Of a stretch of DNA of 32,085 bases, positions 18,241 to 26,095 are shown piece by piece (the first letter of the stretch is position 1; each line of letters starts with the position of its first letter). The position numbers and the translations under genes are program-made. Location: NCBI GenBank assembly GCA_022827185.1, contig JAJDTM010000043.1, positions 1-32,085 of the forward strand, written 5' to 3'. The stretch comes from Candidatus Poribacteria bacterium (GTDB lineage: Bacteria; Poribacteria; WGA-4E; WGA-3G). The notes beneath the pieces were generated by a model. That model did no database searches. It was not told where the DNA came from and worked only from the letters and a program-made list of their open reading frames with translations.

Positions 18241-19377
18241 TTATTCGATTTGTTCAAATTGGGTCATTCTTGGATATTGGAGTGTTTTTTTGAACTCGCC
18301 AGTCTCAACGTCCCATAAGCGGATCGTCTGGTCGCTGCTCCAACTGATGATTGTCTGTCCATCCGGCCTGAATGTGACACCCTTAACATCAGCGGTATGT
18401 CCCTCAAACGTTTTCTGATGCGTTCCCGTGAGAACATCCCATAGGCGGACGGTAGCGTCTCTACTTGCGGTGGCAAGCAGCCGCCCATCAGCACTGAAGG
18501 CTATGCTATCAATACTTTTTCGATGTCCCTTAAGGGTCTTCTGATGTTTTCCTGTCGCGACATCCCACAACCTGACGGTTTTGTCCGCGCTTCCGCTCGC
18601 AAGTGTGCGGCCATCAGGGCTGAACGTTACACTCTTGACATCCTTTGTATGGCCCCTCAATTTTTTGTCTTCTTTTCCCGTGAGAACATCCAACAGACGG
18701 ATTGTATGGTCCCTCATTTTTTTTTCTCCTATGATAACATCCAACAGACGGACGAAATTATTACGATTATCTATACTCGCAAGCGTACCGCCACCAGCGT
18801 TAATCGACACATCGACAAAATATTCATATTCTCTGGTTGTTTTCTTGTGTGTGCTTGTCGCAACATCCCACAGATTGACCTCATAGCTGCCCCAACTTGC
18901 AAGTGTATCGCCATCGCGGCTGAATAGTACACGAAGAGATCTCCCGTGTTCTGCTATGAAAGTTTCCTTATGTTCACCGGTGCTAACATCCCAGAGGCGG
19001 ATAAGTCCATCTTCACACCCACTGGCGAGTATCTGTCCATTCGGACTGAATGACACGTTATCGGCACCCGTCGCATCCGTCGTGAGCAGTGCGGGTTCTT
19101 TGTCGCTGTCCGTATCATAGAGCCAAATACCAACAGAACGGGCAATCGCTAAATGGGTACCATCCGAGGAATACTGGACATCATTGATTCCGTTTGTATT
19201 AACAGGTTTCGGAATAATATTCACGATAAGAACAATCCAAACAATGCCGAACGCTACACAGATCGCGATCCCTATAACGAATAGGACTTTTCTCATACGC
19301 TTTGAAAGGATACTCATCACAACAACCGAAACGATACCGACCGCAAAACCGATAAGGATAAACATTCCTTTTTCCAT
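18241..19377 (-). CDS. Membrane-anchored seven-bladed WD40 propeller
   Basis: The 378-residue protein starts with two membrane segments (about 4-24 and 29-54), unlike its secreted relatives. The cap blade INDVQYSSDGTHLAIARSVG IWLYD is followed by about six WD40 repeats, giving one seven-bladed propeller. Blade 4 is degenerate: it contains an in-frame 17-residue partial duplication (RLLDV...HTI then RLLDV again), matching a 51-bp tandem DNA duplication. AAGGAG precedes ATG 19377. It follows the 655-residue WD40 gene by 35 bp, so the two are probably one transcript. The role is unknown; a membrane-bound scaffold is the simplest reading. Confidence 0.87.
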   Translation of the reverse strand: MEKGMFILIGFAVGIVSVVVMSILSKRMRKVLFVIGIAICVAFGIVWIVLIVNIIPKPVNTNGINDVQYSSDGTHLAIARSVGIWLYDTDSDKEPALLTTDATGADNVSFSPNGQILASGCEDGLIRLWDVSTGEHKETFIAEHGRSLRVLFSRDGDTLASWGSYEVNLWDVATSTHKKTTREYEYFVDVSINAGGGTLASIDNRNNFVRLLDVIIGEKKMRDHTIRLLDVLTGKEDKKLRGHTKDVKSVTFSPDGRTLASGSADKTVRLWDVATGKHQKTLKGHRKSIDSIAFSADGRLLATASRDATVRLWDVLTGTHQKTFEGHTADVKGVTFRPDGQTIISWSSDQTIRLWDVETGEFKKTLQYPRMTQFEQIE

Positions 19378-19412
19378 CGCAAAATTCTCCTTTTAACTCA
19401 AAAACATCTGCA

Positions 19413-21380
19413 TCACTTTGTCTTGTCTGTTGTGTTAAGTATCGTTGTCAAATCCCACAGCAGCACCGTCCCGTCTTCTCCTGCACTTGCGAGTGTTTGT
19501 CTATCGGGACTGAATGAAGTGCTGGTGATGCCCCGCAGATGTCCGGTGAGGGTTTTCTTCTTTTGGTCTTTGATGACATCCCATAGCCAAATCTCTCGCC
19601 ATAAACTGATACTCACGCGTGAACTTCCACTTTGACTTGCGAGGATTTCGCCAGCGGGACTGAACAACACACCCCAAAAAGACCCTTTATACCCCGCGAG
19701 AATTTTCTCTTGCTCGCCGGTGTTTGTATCCCATAGGCGGAGGGTACCGTCCGTACCTGTGCTTGCGAGGATTTCGCCATTAGGATTGAACGAAAGGCTT
19801 CTTACCTCTGCTGCATGTCCTGTAAGTGTGCTTTCATGTGCTCCAGTATTTACATCCCACAAGCGGATATTCCCGTTCAACCCCGCACTTGCAAGTATTG
19901 CACCCTCCTGACTGAATGAGAGACTCGTGATACTCGCCGTATGCCCTATGAGTACTCTTTTTTCCTTTCCAGTAGCGATATCCCATAGACGAACTGTCTT
20001 ATCCGCGCTCCCGCTCGCGAGGGTCTTCCTGTCCGGACTGAATGACACACTTTCAACAGGCGCGGTGTGCCCTGTGAGGATTTTCTCTTGTTTTCCAGTA
20101 TCCGTATCCCATAGGTAGATGGCTGTGTCTCCATTTTTACGCGCGATGTCCCGCGCTGTGTACTCTGAAAAACTTGAGAGATCGGTTTTTTCCCCACTCA
20201 CAGCAGCAAGCGTGCGTCCGTCCGGACTAAAAGACACGGTTTCAAAATAACCGATATTCTCTACGTGTTGCCCCGTTAAGTCCACTTTATGTTGTCCGGT
20301 GTTTGCATCCCACAAGCGGATGGTTTCATCCCGACTCATGGTAGCGAGTGTTTTTCCATCGGGACTAAACGAGGTGCCAACTATCCAGGTGCCATGTCCT
20401 ATGAGCGTTTTTTGAAGTCTTCCAGTCTCTACATTCCATAGACGAATCGTATGGTGTGAATCGGCACTTGTAAGCGTTTTTCCATCGGGGCTGAACAACA
20501 CGTGATTGACCTGATCTGTATGCGCCAGTGTTTTCTTCAGTTTTCCAGTTTTCACGTCCCATAGACGGATAGTTTTGTCTCCACCCCCAGTTGCGAGGGT
20601 TCGTCCATCAGGACTGAAGGAGACGCTATAGACAGTCTCCGTATGTCCTATAAACGTTTTCTGAAGTGTTCCAGTCTCTACATCCCACAAGCAAATGGTA
20701 TGATCTCTACCGCTACTTGCAAGCGTTTTTCCATCGGGGCTGAACGACAAACTATAAACGTCTTTCGTATGTCCTGTGAGTTTTTTCTTGAGTTTTCCAG
20801 TCTTCGTATCCCATAGTGGAATTGATCCACTCGAATACACACTTGCAAGGGTTTGCCCATCGGGACTGAACAACATGCTGGACCTATACTTAAGACGTGC
20901 ATCGATTGTTTTTTTTTGCCTCCCTGTTTTAGCATCCGACAGATGGATTCCCTTGTAATTTTCGCTCGCGAGGGTCACGCCATCCGGGCTAAGTACGACG
21001 GAACCACCTACATTTTCAAATGTTCGCTTGTGTTCTCTTGTGGCAACATCCCACACCATGACATCGTCAGAATTTCCACTTATGAGGGTTGTGCTATCCG
21101 GACTGAACGCTATATTATCAACATCGTACTTACCTCTCTTTAGCAATGCAAGTTCTTGAAGGGTCTCGGCATCGTAAAGCCAAATGCCGACAGAACCGGC
21201 AACTGCTAATAGCATGCCATCCGGGGCGTACTGCATATCATTGATCTCGCCTTTACCGATGCGGGCTTTGGCACCTTCGGGTAAAGCCCATTGTGTGTAA
21301 TCTTGGGCGGAACTGATCGGTAGGTATCGCGTTGAAAAGATAAGTAGTGTTAAAAGGATGAGAAATGAAGTGCGTTTCAT
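19413..21380 (-). CDS. Secreted WD40-repeat protein (about 14 blades)
   Basis: The 655-residue protein has a signal peptide (1-25, ending ISSAQD). A cap blade (INDMQYAPDGMLLAVAGSVG IWLYD) is followed by about thirteen WD40 repeats, consistent with two seven-bladed propellers. Blade 9 carries an extra loop (about 25 residues around EKTDLSSFSEYTARD), and blade 13 another (SRVSISLWRE). The cap is shared with the other two WD40 proteins here. No enzyme domain is present. GAGG lies about 11 bases before ATG 21380. It is followed by the membrane-anchored WD40 gene. Confidence 0.88.
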   Translation of the reverse strand: MKRTSFLILLTLLIFSTRYLPISSAQDYTQWALPEGAKARIGKGEINDMQYAPDGMLLAVAGSVGIWLYDAETLQELALLKRGKYDVDNIAFSPDSTTLISGNSDDVMVWDVATREHKRTFENVGGSVVLSPDGVTLASENYKGIHLSDAKTGRQKKTIDARLKYRSSMLFSPDGQTLASVYSSGSIPLWDTKTGKLKKKLTGHTKDVYSLSFSPDGKTLASSGRDHTICLWDVETGTLQKTFIGHTETVYSVSFSPDGRTLATGGGDKTIRLWDVKTGKLKKTLAHTDQVNHVLFSPDGKTLTSADSHHTIRLWNVETGRLQKTLIGHGTWIVGTSFSPDGKTLATMSRDETIRLWDANTGQHKVDLTGQHVENIGYFETVSFSPDGRTLAAVSGEKTDLSSFSEYTARDIARKNGDTAIYLWDTDTGKQEKILTGHTAPVESVSFSPDRKTLASGSADKTVRLWDIATGKEKRVLIGHTASITSLSFSQEGAILASAGLNGNIRLWDVNTGAHESTLTGHAAEVRSLSFNPNGEILASTGTDGTLRLWDTNTGEQEKILAGYKGSFWGVLFSPAGEILASQSGSSRVSISLWREIWLWDVIKDQKKKTLTGHLRGITSTSFSPDRQTLASAGEDGTVLLWDLTTILNTTDKTK

Positions 21381-21443
21381 GCAGTCAGGTTCCTCTTAGG
21401 GGAATTATAGTAAAACCTATAATTAATTGGGCACTCTCAAACA

Positions 21444-21472
21444 GTCTGAATGCCGCTAACGGGCATTCAGAC
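21444..21472. repeat. Perfect 11-bp stem palindrome
   Basis: GTCTGAATGCC and GGCATTCAGAC flank a 7-nt loop. The core GAATGCC...GGCATTC recurs at about 17890-17910, so this is a dispersed palindrome family. No T-tract follows on either strand, so a classical terminator is unlikely. Confidence 0.65.
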
Positions 21473-21624
21473 TGGCACAAACTAGAAGTTTATGCTACAT
21501 AGGATTCACTATAGATGCCATCTGTGAGGGATCGCGAGCGATTTCTGTGCTTTTTTTAAGTATACCACAACAACTACAAGATATGCCGTAGAAAAATAAC
21601 GGTCCGAAAATCGAGCAATAGGAT

Positions 21625-21716
21625 TAGGACTTACGTAAAAAGCAATAATTACGATATTTTAAACCCCCTAAATCCCCCTTATCAGGGGGACTTTAAGAGG
21701 AAATGCGTAAGTCCTA
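21625..21716. mobile_element. MITE-like element with TA flanks
   Basis: A 92-bp non-coding unit has inverted ends TAGGACTTACG (21625-21635) and CGTAAGTCCTA (21706-21716), with a TA at each end. An internal stem TCCCCC-TTATCA-GGGGGA lies at 21673-21690. TA-flanked short elements of this kind are often moved by IS630/Tc1-type transposases. Relatives lie at 17780-17954 and about 8706-8765. It sits 30 bp downstream of the MFS gene stop. Confidence 0.75.
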
Positions 21717-21746
21717 AGGATATAGAAAGGAGAGAGCGATAAGGTA

Positions 21747-23123
21747 TTATGCTTCGGTTTCAGTTTCTACTTCGTTAGCATGCATAATCTCTTGCAAGCC
21801 GGTAGCGATGCGGAAACCGGCGATAGAGATGCCGATTGAGATAGCGAACAACCATCGATAACCGACATGCGGTACGTAAAGTAGAAGTCCGCCTAACATT
21901 GGGGCGAAACTCACAGGCATGAGTAATGTGTTCATAAAACCGATGTAAGTCGGACGGTTCCGTGGGGGTGCGATATTCAGCATGTATGCCATAAAACCGA
22001 CCATCATGCCGTTCCCCAAAATGCCGCCGACTATGAAAATCAGTAAAAAGGCTGGCATTTGTAACGAGACAGGCAATGCCCCGGAAGAAAATGCGATAGC
22101 GGGAGGGATCCCCATCAAGCCTGCGGTGATAATCAGGAGCCATCGGACGCCATACTTTTCACCGACATATCCCCATATTGTGTTTGAAATCACACCGCTC
22201 AAAGCGGAACAGACGATAAAAAAACCTATCGTTGCCTCAGAAAGTCCAAGTTCGTTCAGGGCATAGGGGATGTAGAAGGGGGATGCCATCCCGGAGAAAT
22301 GCCCAAAGACGCGGAAAAGAATAAAGCGTCGGTAATTTGGGTCTGTCCGGAGGAAGTGCGGTCCCTGTTTTAGATGTTGTGAGATGGGTTGCCGTGTCGG
22401 GTGGACAGGATGAATCGGTTCACGGACACCTAAGAAACTGACGAATGAGAGGAACGCTGCAGTCACCGAACAGATGAAAAGGAAGGCGTAGTTGTGCGGA
22501 AAACCGAGATCCGTCTGTAGATTACAGATGGAACCGATGAAATACATGGTAAACGTTTTGAAGATTTGCGTAATACTCCCGAGTATCCCCGTAAATTCGT
22601 CTTCGTTTCCGAGAACAGCACGCACGAGGAATCCGACCCAGATCGCGAAAAACCCGCCGTACAGCTGCCGTAGACTAAAGAAACCGGCGCGCCGCTGCGG
22701 TTCTATGGATTTAGAGACGATGTCCATGTAAGGCAGCGTCGAAACACCCATGGCGGAGGAGGATAAGAAATAGAATCCGAGAAAACAGGCGGCGAGCAAC
22801 ATCGGGTTTCGCTCACCGATTGTGATGGTGCAGAAAAAGATGGCGAGCCATGCCAAAACGCGGACACTCATACCGAGCACGTAGAACGGCATTTTGCGTG
22901 GACGGTGTTCCAGTAGGTTGGACATCAATAGTTGGGGCCACATCCATCCTGCCGTCATCATTGAACCGGTTAAACCCACCAGAAAGTCGGAACCGCTTAA
23001 TTTATGGATAAAAGCAGGAAGCACTGTCGCGGAATCCGCAAACGCGAGGTTAATTCGCATGAAGATACCTTGCAGCAGCGCAAATCGGAAGTTCCGCCGT
23101 TGGTCACCTACCTGTTTAGACAT
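21747..23123 (-). CDS. Major facilitator superfamily transporter
   Basis: The 458-residue protein has about twelve hydrophobic segments spread over its length, with MFS-like loops between helices and the usual N- and C-terminal halves (PIHPVHPTRQPISQ forms part of the central loop). It probably moves a small solute or drug across the inner membrane; the substrate cannot be read from the sequence. I start it at ATG 23123 (MSKQVGDQRRNFR). A frame extends to a TTG 87 bases upstream, but the added residues are polar and unlike an MFS start. No strong ribosome site is seen at either start. Confidence 0.85.
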   Translation of the reverse strand: MSKQVGDQRRNFRFALLQGIFMRINLAFADSATVLPAFIHKLSGSDFLVGLTGSMMTAGWMWPQLLMSNLLEHRPRKMPFYVLGMSVRVLAWLAIFFCTITIGERNPMLLAACFLGFYFLSSSAMGVSTLPYMDIVSKSIEPQRRAGFFSLRQLYGGFFAIWVGFLVRAVLGNEDEFTGILGSITQIFKTFTMYFIGSICNLQTDLGFPHNYAFLFICSVTAAFLSFVSFLGVREPIHPVHPTRQPISQHLKQGPHFLRTDPNYRRFILFRVFGHFSGMASPFYIPYALNELGLSEATIGFFIVCSALSGVISNTIWGYVGEKYGVRWLLIITAGLMGIPPAIAFSSGALPVSLQMPAFLLIFIVGGILGNGMMVGFMAYMLNIAPPRNRPTYIGFMNTLLMPVSFAPMLGGLLLYVPHVGYRWLFAISIGISIAGFRIATGLQEIMHANEVETETEA

Positions 23124-23350
23124 TCTTTTTTCTGTACCATCCAAATTCTGTGTATTATAATCGCAGCAATCAGAAATTTTACGCTTTATCTTTTGACTTG
23201 ATTTTCGCAATTAGGTTGAATCGAAATTTCCATTGTTGGTTGTCTGAATCGCGGATTACGCGGATTTTTGTGCTTGGGTACGCCAAAATTGCAAGGTAAT
23301 TTAGCAGATTTTCGGGAGGGCTGAGTGGTGTTGCCTGAAACAAAATTGTC

Positions 23351-23379
23351 TTTACAATGCACCAAGGTTGTGCTAAACT
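23351..23379 (+). promoter_or_regulatory. Sigma70-like promoter for the oxidoreductase gene
   Basis: TTTACA (23351-23356) and TAAACT (23374-23379) are separated by 17 bp, with an extended TG at 23371-23372. Transcription would start near 23386, about 100 nt before the start codon. Confidence 0.55.
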
Positions 23380-23392
23380 GGGTATAAGCTTT

Positions 23393-23446
23393 AGACATTA
23401 TGTATGGCAACGGGCGAGGCGACCTCGCCCCTACGATATAATGTCT
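23393..23446 (+). promoter_or_regulatory. Nested inverted repeat in the oxidoreductase 5' leader
   Basis: Outer arms AGACATTAT and ATAATGTCT (9 bp) enclose an inner stem GGGCGAGG-CGA-CCTCGCCC (8 bp, 23412-23430). The unit begins 14 nt after the -10 box and ends 40 bp before the coding start. It may be a REP doublet or small mobile element that now forms a leader RNA structure. Confidence 0.6.
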
Positions 23447-23486
23447 TTTAATTTTTTGACGGCTGCCAGCCAAAAAGGAAACAGAT

Positions 23487-24434
23487 ATGGAACCTCTTCG
23501 GATTGGATTTCTCGGTGCCGGTGGTTTCGCACGGCACACCATTTATCCCGCACTTCATCTCGCCCCAGTCGCATTGCAAGCCGTTTGTGATGCAGACGAA
23601 AATCGTGCCAAAGACGCTGCTGGTAAATTCGGTACAGGTAGATATTACACCGATCGGCACGAAATGTTTGAAAAAGAAGACCTCGAAGCAGTGATTATCT
23701 CCATGGGACCTGACCCAAGACAGCCGCTTGTGCTTGAGACGCTCGCGGCGGGATATCATGTATTCACACCAAAACCGCCTGCGCCATCTCTTGAAGAAAC
23801 GATCACTTTGGCAGAAACCGCAGAAAAACACAATAAGACGCTCATGGTGAACTTCCAACGGCGGTTCAGCCTCGGTGTGCGTGAGGCGAGACGGATTATG
23901 CAGACCGAATCCTTTGGGCAGCTTACACAACTTTTCTGCTCGTTCTGTAGTGGGAAATACCCGACAGTCAAAAGTTATCTGCTCGATTTTGCGATTCACC
24001 ATTTCGATCTGGCGAGACACATCGCTGGTGCGGATGTAAAAGAACTCTGCGTTTTTCACAACGAGGTTGATGGACAAGGGGCATTCGCTGTGAGTGTAGA
24101 ATATACCAACGGTGCAGTGGGAAGTTTGCAGCTGAGCAGCCAACGGTTATGGCAGCGGAATTATGACTATATCGAAATCACTGGACAGCACGAATATATC
24201 GTTTTAGACGGGTTGTGGGGTATGCAGCATTTCACTGAATCTGGGAACAGCTTTACCTCCAACTTTTCTGATCAGCGCAATGGCGAATTGACGGGTGATG
24301 GTATCAGCCTTACTGAATTTGCCAACGCTATTCGTGAGGGTCGGGAACCGGTATCGAGTATCCAAGACTGCGTTGGTACGATGCGGTTTTATGATGCTGT
24401 CCTTCAACGCAAAAAAGGGGTTATTAGTCTTTAG
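23487..24434 (+). CDS. Gfo/Idh/MocA-family oxidoreductase
   Basis: The 315-residue protein has a Rossmann NAD(P)-binding start (GFLGAGGFA, 7-15) and a C-terminal alpha/beta domain with DFAIHHFDLARH (167-178), where a histidine often serves in catalysis. The usual EKP motif reads TPKPP (94-98), so the Lys is kept and the Glu lost. Such enzymes oxidise or reduce sugars, inositols or related compounds. AAGGAAA lies 7 bases before ATG 23487. It runs opposite to the MFS gene and has its own promoter and structured leader. Confidence 0.9.
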   Translation: MEPLRIGFLGAGGFARHTIYPALHLAPVALQAVCDADENRAKDAAGKFGTGRYYTDRHEMFEKEDLEAVIISMGPDPRQPLVLETLAAGYHVFTPKPPAPSLEETITLAETAEKHNKTLMVNFQRRFSLGVREARRIMQTESFGQLTQLFCSFCSGKYPTVKSYLLDFAIHHFDLARHIAGADVKELCVFHNEVDGQGAFAVSVEYTNGAVGSLQLSSQRLWQRNYDYIEITGQHEYIVLDGLWGMQHFTESGNSFTSNFSDQRNGELTGDGISLTEFANAIREGREPVSSIQDCVGTMRFYDAVLQRKKGVISL

Positions 24435-24460
24435 CAACCTGATATTGCGTCAAAAACGAC

Positions 24461-24489
24461 TTGCCTAATTTTCGACTTTCTGATATACT
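24461..24489 (+). promoter_or_regulatory. Strong sigma70-like promoter opening the accessory island
   Basis: TTGCCT (24461-24466) and TATACT (24484-24489) lie 17 bp apart. Transcription would begin near 24496, immediately before a long hairpin and about 160 nt before the first small gene. Confidence 0.6.
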
Positions 24490-24503
24490 CTTTAAACCAG
24501 TTT

Positions 24504-24545
24504 GGGTGGCACTGCTACGAACAGCGCACGCTGTTTCTGCCACCC
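24504..24545 (+). promoter_or_regulatory. Nested hairpin in the leader of the small gene
   Basis: Outer arms GGGTGGCA / TGCCACCC (8 bp) enclose an inner stem AACAGCG-CA-CGCTGTT (7 bp, 24520-24535). No T-tract follows, so it is not an obvious terminator. It starts about 15 nt after the -10 box, a layout like that upstream of the oxidoreductase gene. Confidence 0.6.
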
Positions 24546-24657
24546 TCCTACCACCATAGCAGAGGGATAAATCAAATGACTCACTTTACACCGTAGCCTA
24601 TAATATCTCAAAAATAATGTCAGCTGCAACAATGCTCACACTTTTTGAGGAAGGAAT

Positions 24658-24833
24658 ATGTTTCAGCGTATCAGAGACTCTTTCAAGAGAGAAGAACAAA
24701 TTATCGCGAAGGCGAAAGACGAGGTTACAAAGAGGTCGCAGAATGGGATCGACGCAGAAAGCAAGCCGAGTCGCGTGGTGAGCAGTTCAGGGAACCTCCT
24801 CCAGCACCACCAGAAAAGCCATCGAAAAAATAG
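24658..24833 (+). pseudogene. Small hypothetical gene, probably frameshifted
   Basis: AGGAAGGA lies directly before ATG 24658, and an intrinsic terminator lies just after 24833, so a gene of about 58 codons is well framed. The reading frame from the ATG (MFQRIRDSFKREEQIIAK) runs past the terminator to 24894. The other frame ends at TAG 24831-24833 with a plausible tail (ERRGYKEVAEWDRRRKQAES, then RGEQFREPPPAPPEKPSKK). A shift near 24710-24730 would join the two. The alternative is an intact 62-residue frame from TTG 24645, which lacks a ribosome site. The product would be small, charged and soluble; no family is recognised. Confidence 0.5.
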
Positions 24834-24847
24834 TGCCAAGTCCTTAG

Positions 24848-24885
24848 AGAGTCCCCAACTTCCCGATAGGGGACTCTTTTTTTTT
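24848..24885 (+). terminator. Intrinsic terminator
   Basis: A perfect 9-bp stem (AGAGTCCCC / GGGGACTCT) with a 12-nt loop is followed by nine T residues (24877-24885). It ends the small gene's transcript. Confidence 0.9.
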
Positions 24886-24918
24886 GATTTCTAAGGTTTG
24901 TTTTGAAAAAGAGACAGT

Positions 24919-25107
24919 TTGAAAACGCCTGTCGTATGGCTCATCGGTATTCTTGTGGCTTTGATAGCACTCATAGGTATCCCTTTAGTCGTTTTGACAA
25001 TCATGATGGGCTGGCGAAGCGTTAAAGACAACTCACAAGAAAAAATCAATCAAGAACTTCGAGAAGAAATCGAAATGCTGAAACAACAGCAGATTGTACG
25101 ACCCTAA
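24919..25107 (+). CDS. Small single-pass membrane protein
   Basis: The 62-residue protein begins at TTG 24919 with one strongly hydrophobic segment (about 5-30) and then a charged, probably helical tail (EKINQELREEIEMLKQQQ) that could form a coiled coil. No family is recognised. The start is uncertain because the ribosome site is weak (AAGAGA). A possible promoter for the next gene overlaps its last codons. Confidence 0.55.
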   Translation: MKTPVVWLIGILVALIALIGIPLVVLTIMMGWRSVKDNSQEKINQELREEIEMLKQQQIVRP

Positions 25108-25122
25108 ACGCAATGATAGAAT
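25094..25122 (+). promoter_or_regulatory. Possible promoter for the HhH-like gene
   Basis: TTGTAC (25094-25099) and TAGAAT (25117-25122) are 17 bp apart, giving a leader of about 15 nt to ATG 25144. Confidence 0.4.
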
Positions 25123-25143
25123 GTGGGAAAAAGGAAAGACTTT

Positions 25144-25827
25144 ATGACATCAGAACACAAAATGCATTTTCCATTTACGACTCAGAAAGAAATTCTTGAC
25201 TGGGAGGCGCGCTACCTTAAAAATCAATCCGAAAGAAGGCGAGACCAAGAACAAGCCGTTATAGATCTGAAAGAAAAAGTAGAAACGCGCAAGACACCTG
25301 AAACCCCCGAAGGTTATCTGAGCCAATCTGAATTGCGCCAGATGGCGAAGTGGAAAGACCGTTTTGTCCCCAGTAAGATAGATAAAAACCCACCGGGGCT
25401 TATTGAAAAGATCACCGGCGAAGCGTTCGGTCTTGATGACGATTGGGAGAAAATCAAAAAACTAAAAGAAATATACGGTGTCGCAGCGTCCGTCGCATCT
25501 GTGATCCTACACCTCTATGACCGAAAGAAATACCCGATCCTCGATGTGCACGCGCTTCGCACCATCGGTATTGATAACCAAAAAGTTAACTACGACGAAC
25601 CGTTCTGGCGGAAATATGTTAATCTCTGCCGTGCGAAAGCCAAGCACTATGATGTTTCAATGCGCGCCCTTGATCGGGCATTATATAAATATTCAGAGTG
25701 TGACGCTGTCTTCGTAATGACAGTGATAGCAGATGAAACACTGTTTTTAGAACTCCAACGACGCGGGTATGACCTTTCAAAACTTCGAGACGACGAAACC
25801 ACTACGGGGATCGTCAAAATCGGATAA
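25144..25827 (+). CDS. HhH-GPD-like DNA-associated protein, uncharacterised
   Basis: The 227-residue protein has a charged helical N-terminus (about 10-60). A region (about 110-165) has a helix-hairpin-helix-like glycine-hydrophobic motif (LKEIYGVAASVASVILHLYD) followed by YPILDVHALRTIGI, which recalls DNA glycosylase-type HhH-GPD proteins where an Asp follows the hairpin. No iron-sulfur cysteines or firmly identified active residue are seen. It may act on DNA, which fits neighbouring nuclease-like fragments. The start at ATG 25144 is chosen over GTG 25123 because AAGGAAAG lies just before it. Confidence 0.55.
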   Translation: MTSEHKMHFPFTTQKEILDWEARYLKNQSERRRDQEQAVIDLKEKVETRKTPETPEGYLSQSELRQMAKWKDRFVPSKIDKNPPGLIEKITGEAFGLDDDWEKIKKLKEIYGVAASVASVILHLYDRKKYPILDVHALRTIGIDNQKVNYDEPFWRKYVNLCRAKAKHYDVSMRALDRALYKYSECDAVFVMTVIADETLFLELQRRGYDLSKLRDDETTTGIVKIG

Positions 25828-25850
25828 GTTCTGGGAAGGGTTTATAATGA

Positions 25851-26072
25851 ATGACAACACACAAGTTGCATCATTGGGATTTTGATGCAGGCTTAATTTC
25901 TGTAAGCGAGACTTACCAGGTTGTCGTATCACCCGCTATGACTGAACATGGACCCACAACGTCGACGTTAGCACGATTGCGTGATAAGCAGATATGGTTG
26001 CCGAGCGGGCGTGAATACTGTCCCGCGCCAGAGGCTTTAGCATGGCACCGACAGACAGCTATGCGGCACTAA
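25851..26072 (+). pseudogene. C-terminal fragment of an HNH-type restriction endonuclease
   Basis: The 73-residue frame (HKLHHWDFDAGLISVSETYQ, then VVVSPAMTEHGPT ... PAPEALAWHRQTAMR) matches the C-terminal end of HNH endonucleases annotated as putative restriction enzymes: a histidine, the (W/A)FDxGLI block and the closing PAPEALAWHR motif. The N-terminal DNA-binding part and the first half of the HNH finger are missing, so it is probably a remnant. It directly follows the HhH-like gene (23 bp). Confidence 0.6.
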
Positions 26073-26095
26073 AGTTTTCAGTTTTAGGAGTGGCA

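Noticed and set aside
21444..21472. Hairpin considered as an intrinsic terminator
   Set aside because: No T-tract follows on either strand, and the same palindrome core occurs at another locus, so it is better treated as a dispersed repeat.
23448..24143. 231-codon minus-strand frame under the oxidoreductase gene
   Set aside because: It overlaps a strongly supported Gfo/Idh gene and lacks a sensible product.
24645..24833. 62-codon frame starting at TTG considered as an intact gene
   Set aside because: No ribosome site precedes the TTG, whereas a strong one precedes ATG 24658 in another frame; the frameshift reading explains both signals better, though it is not proven.
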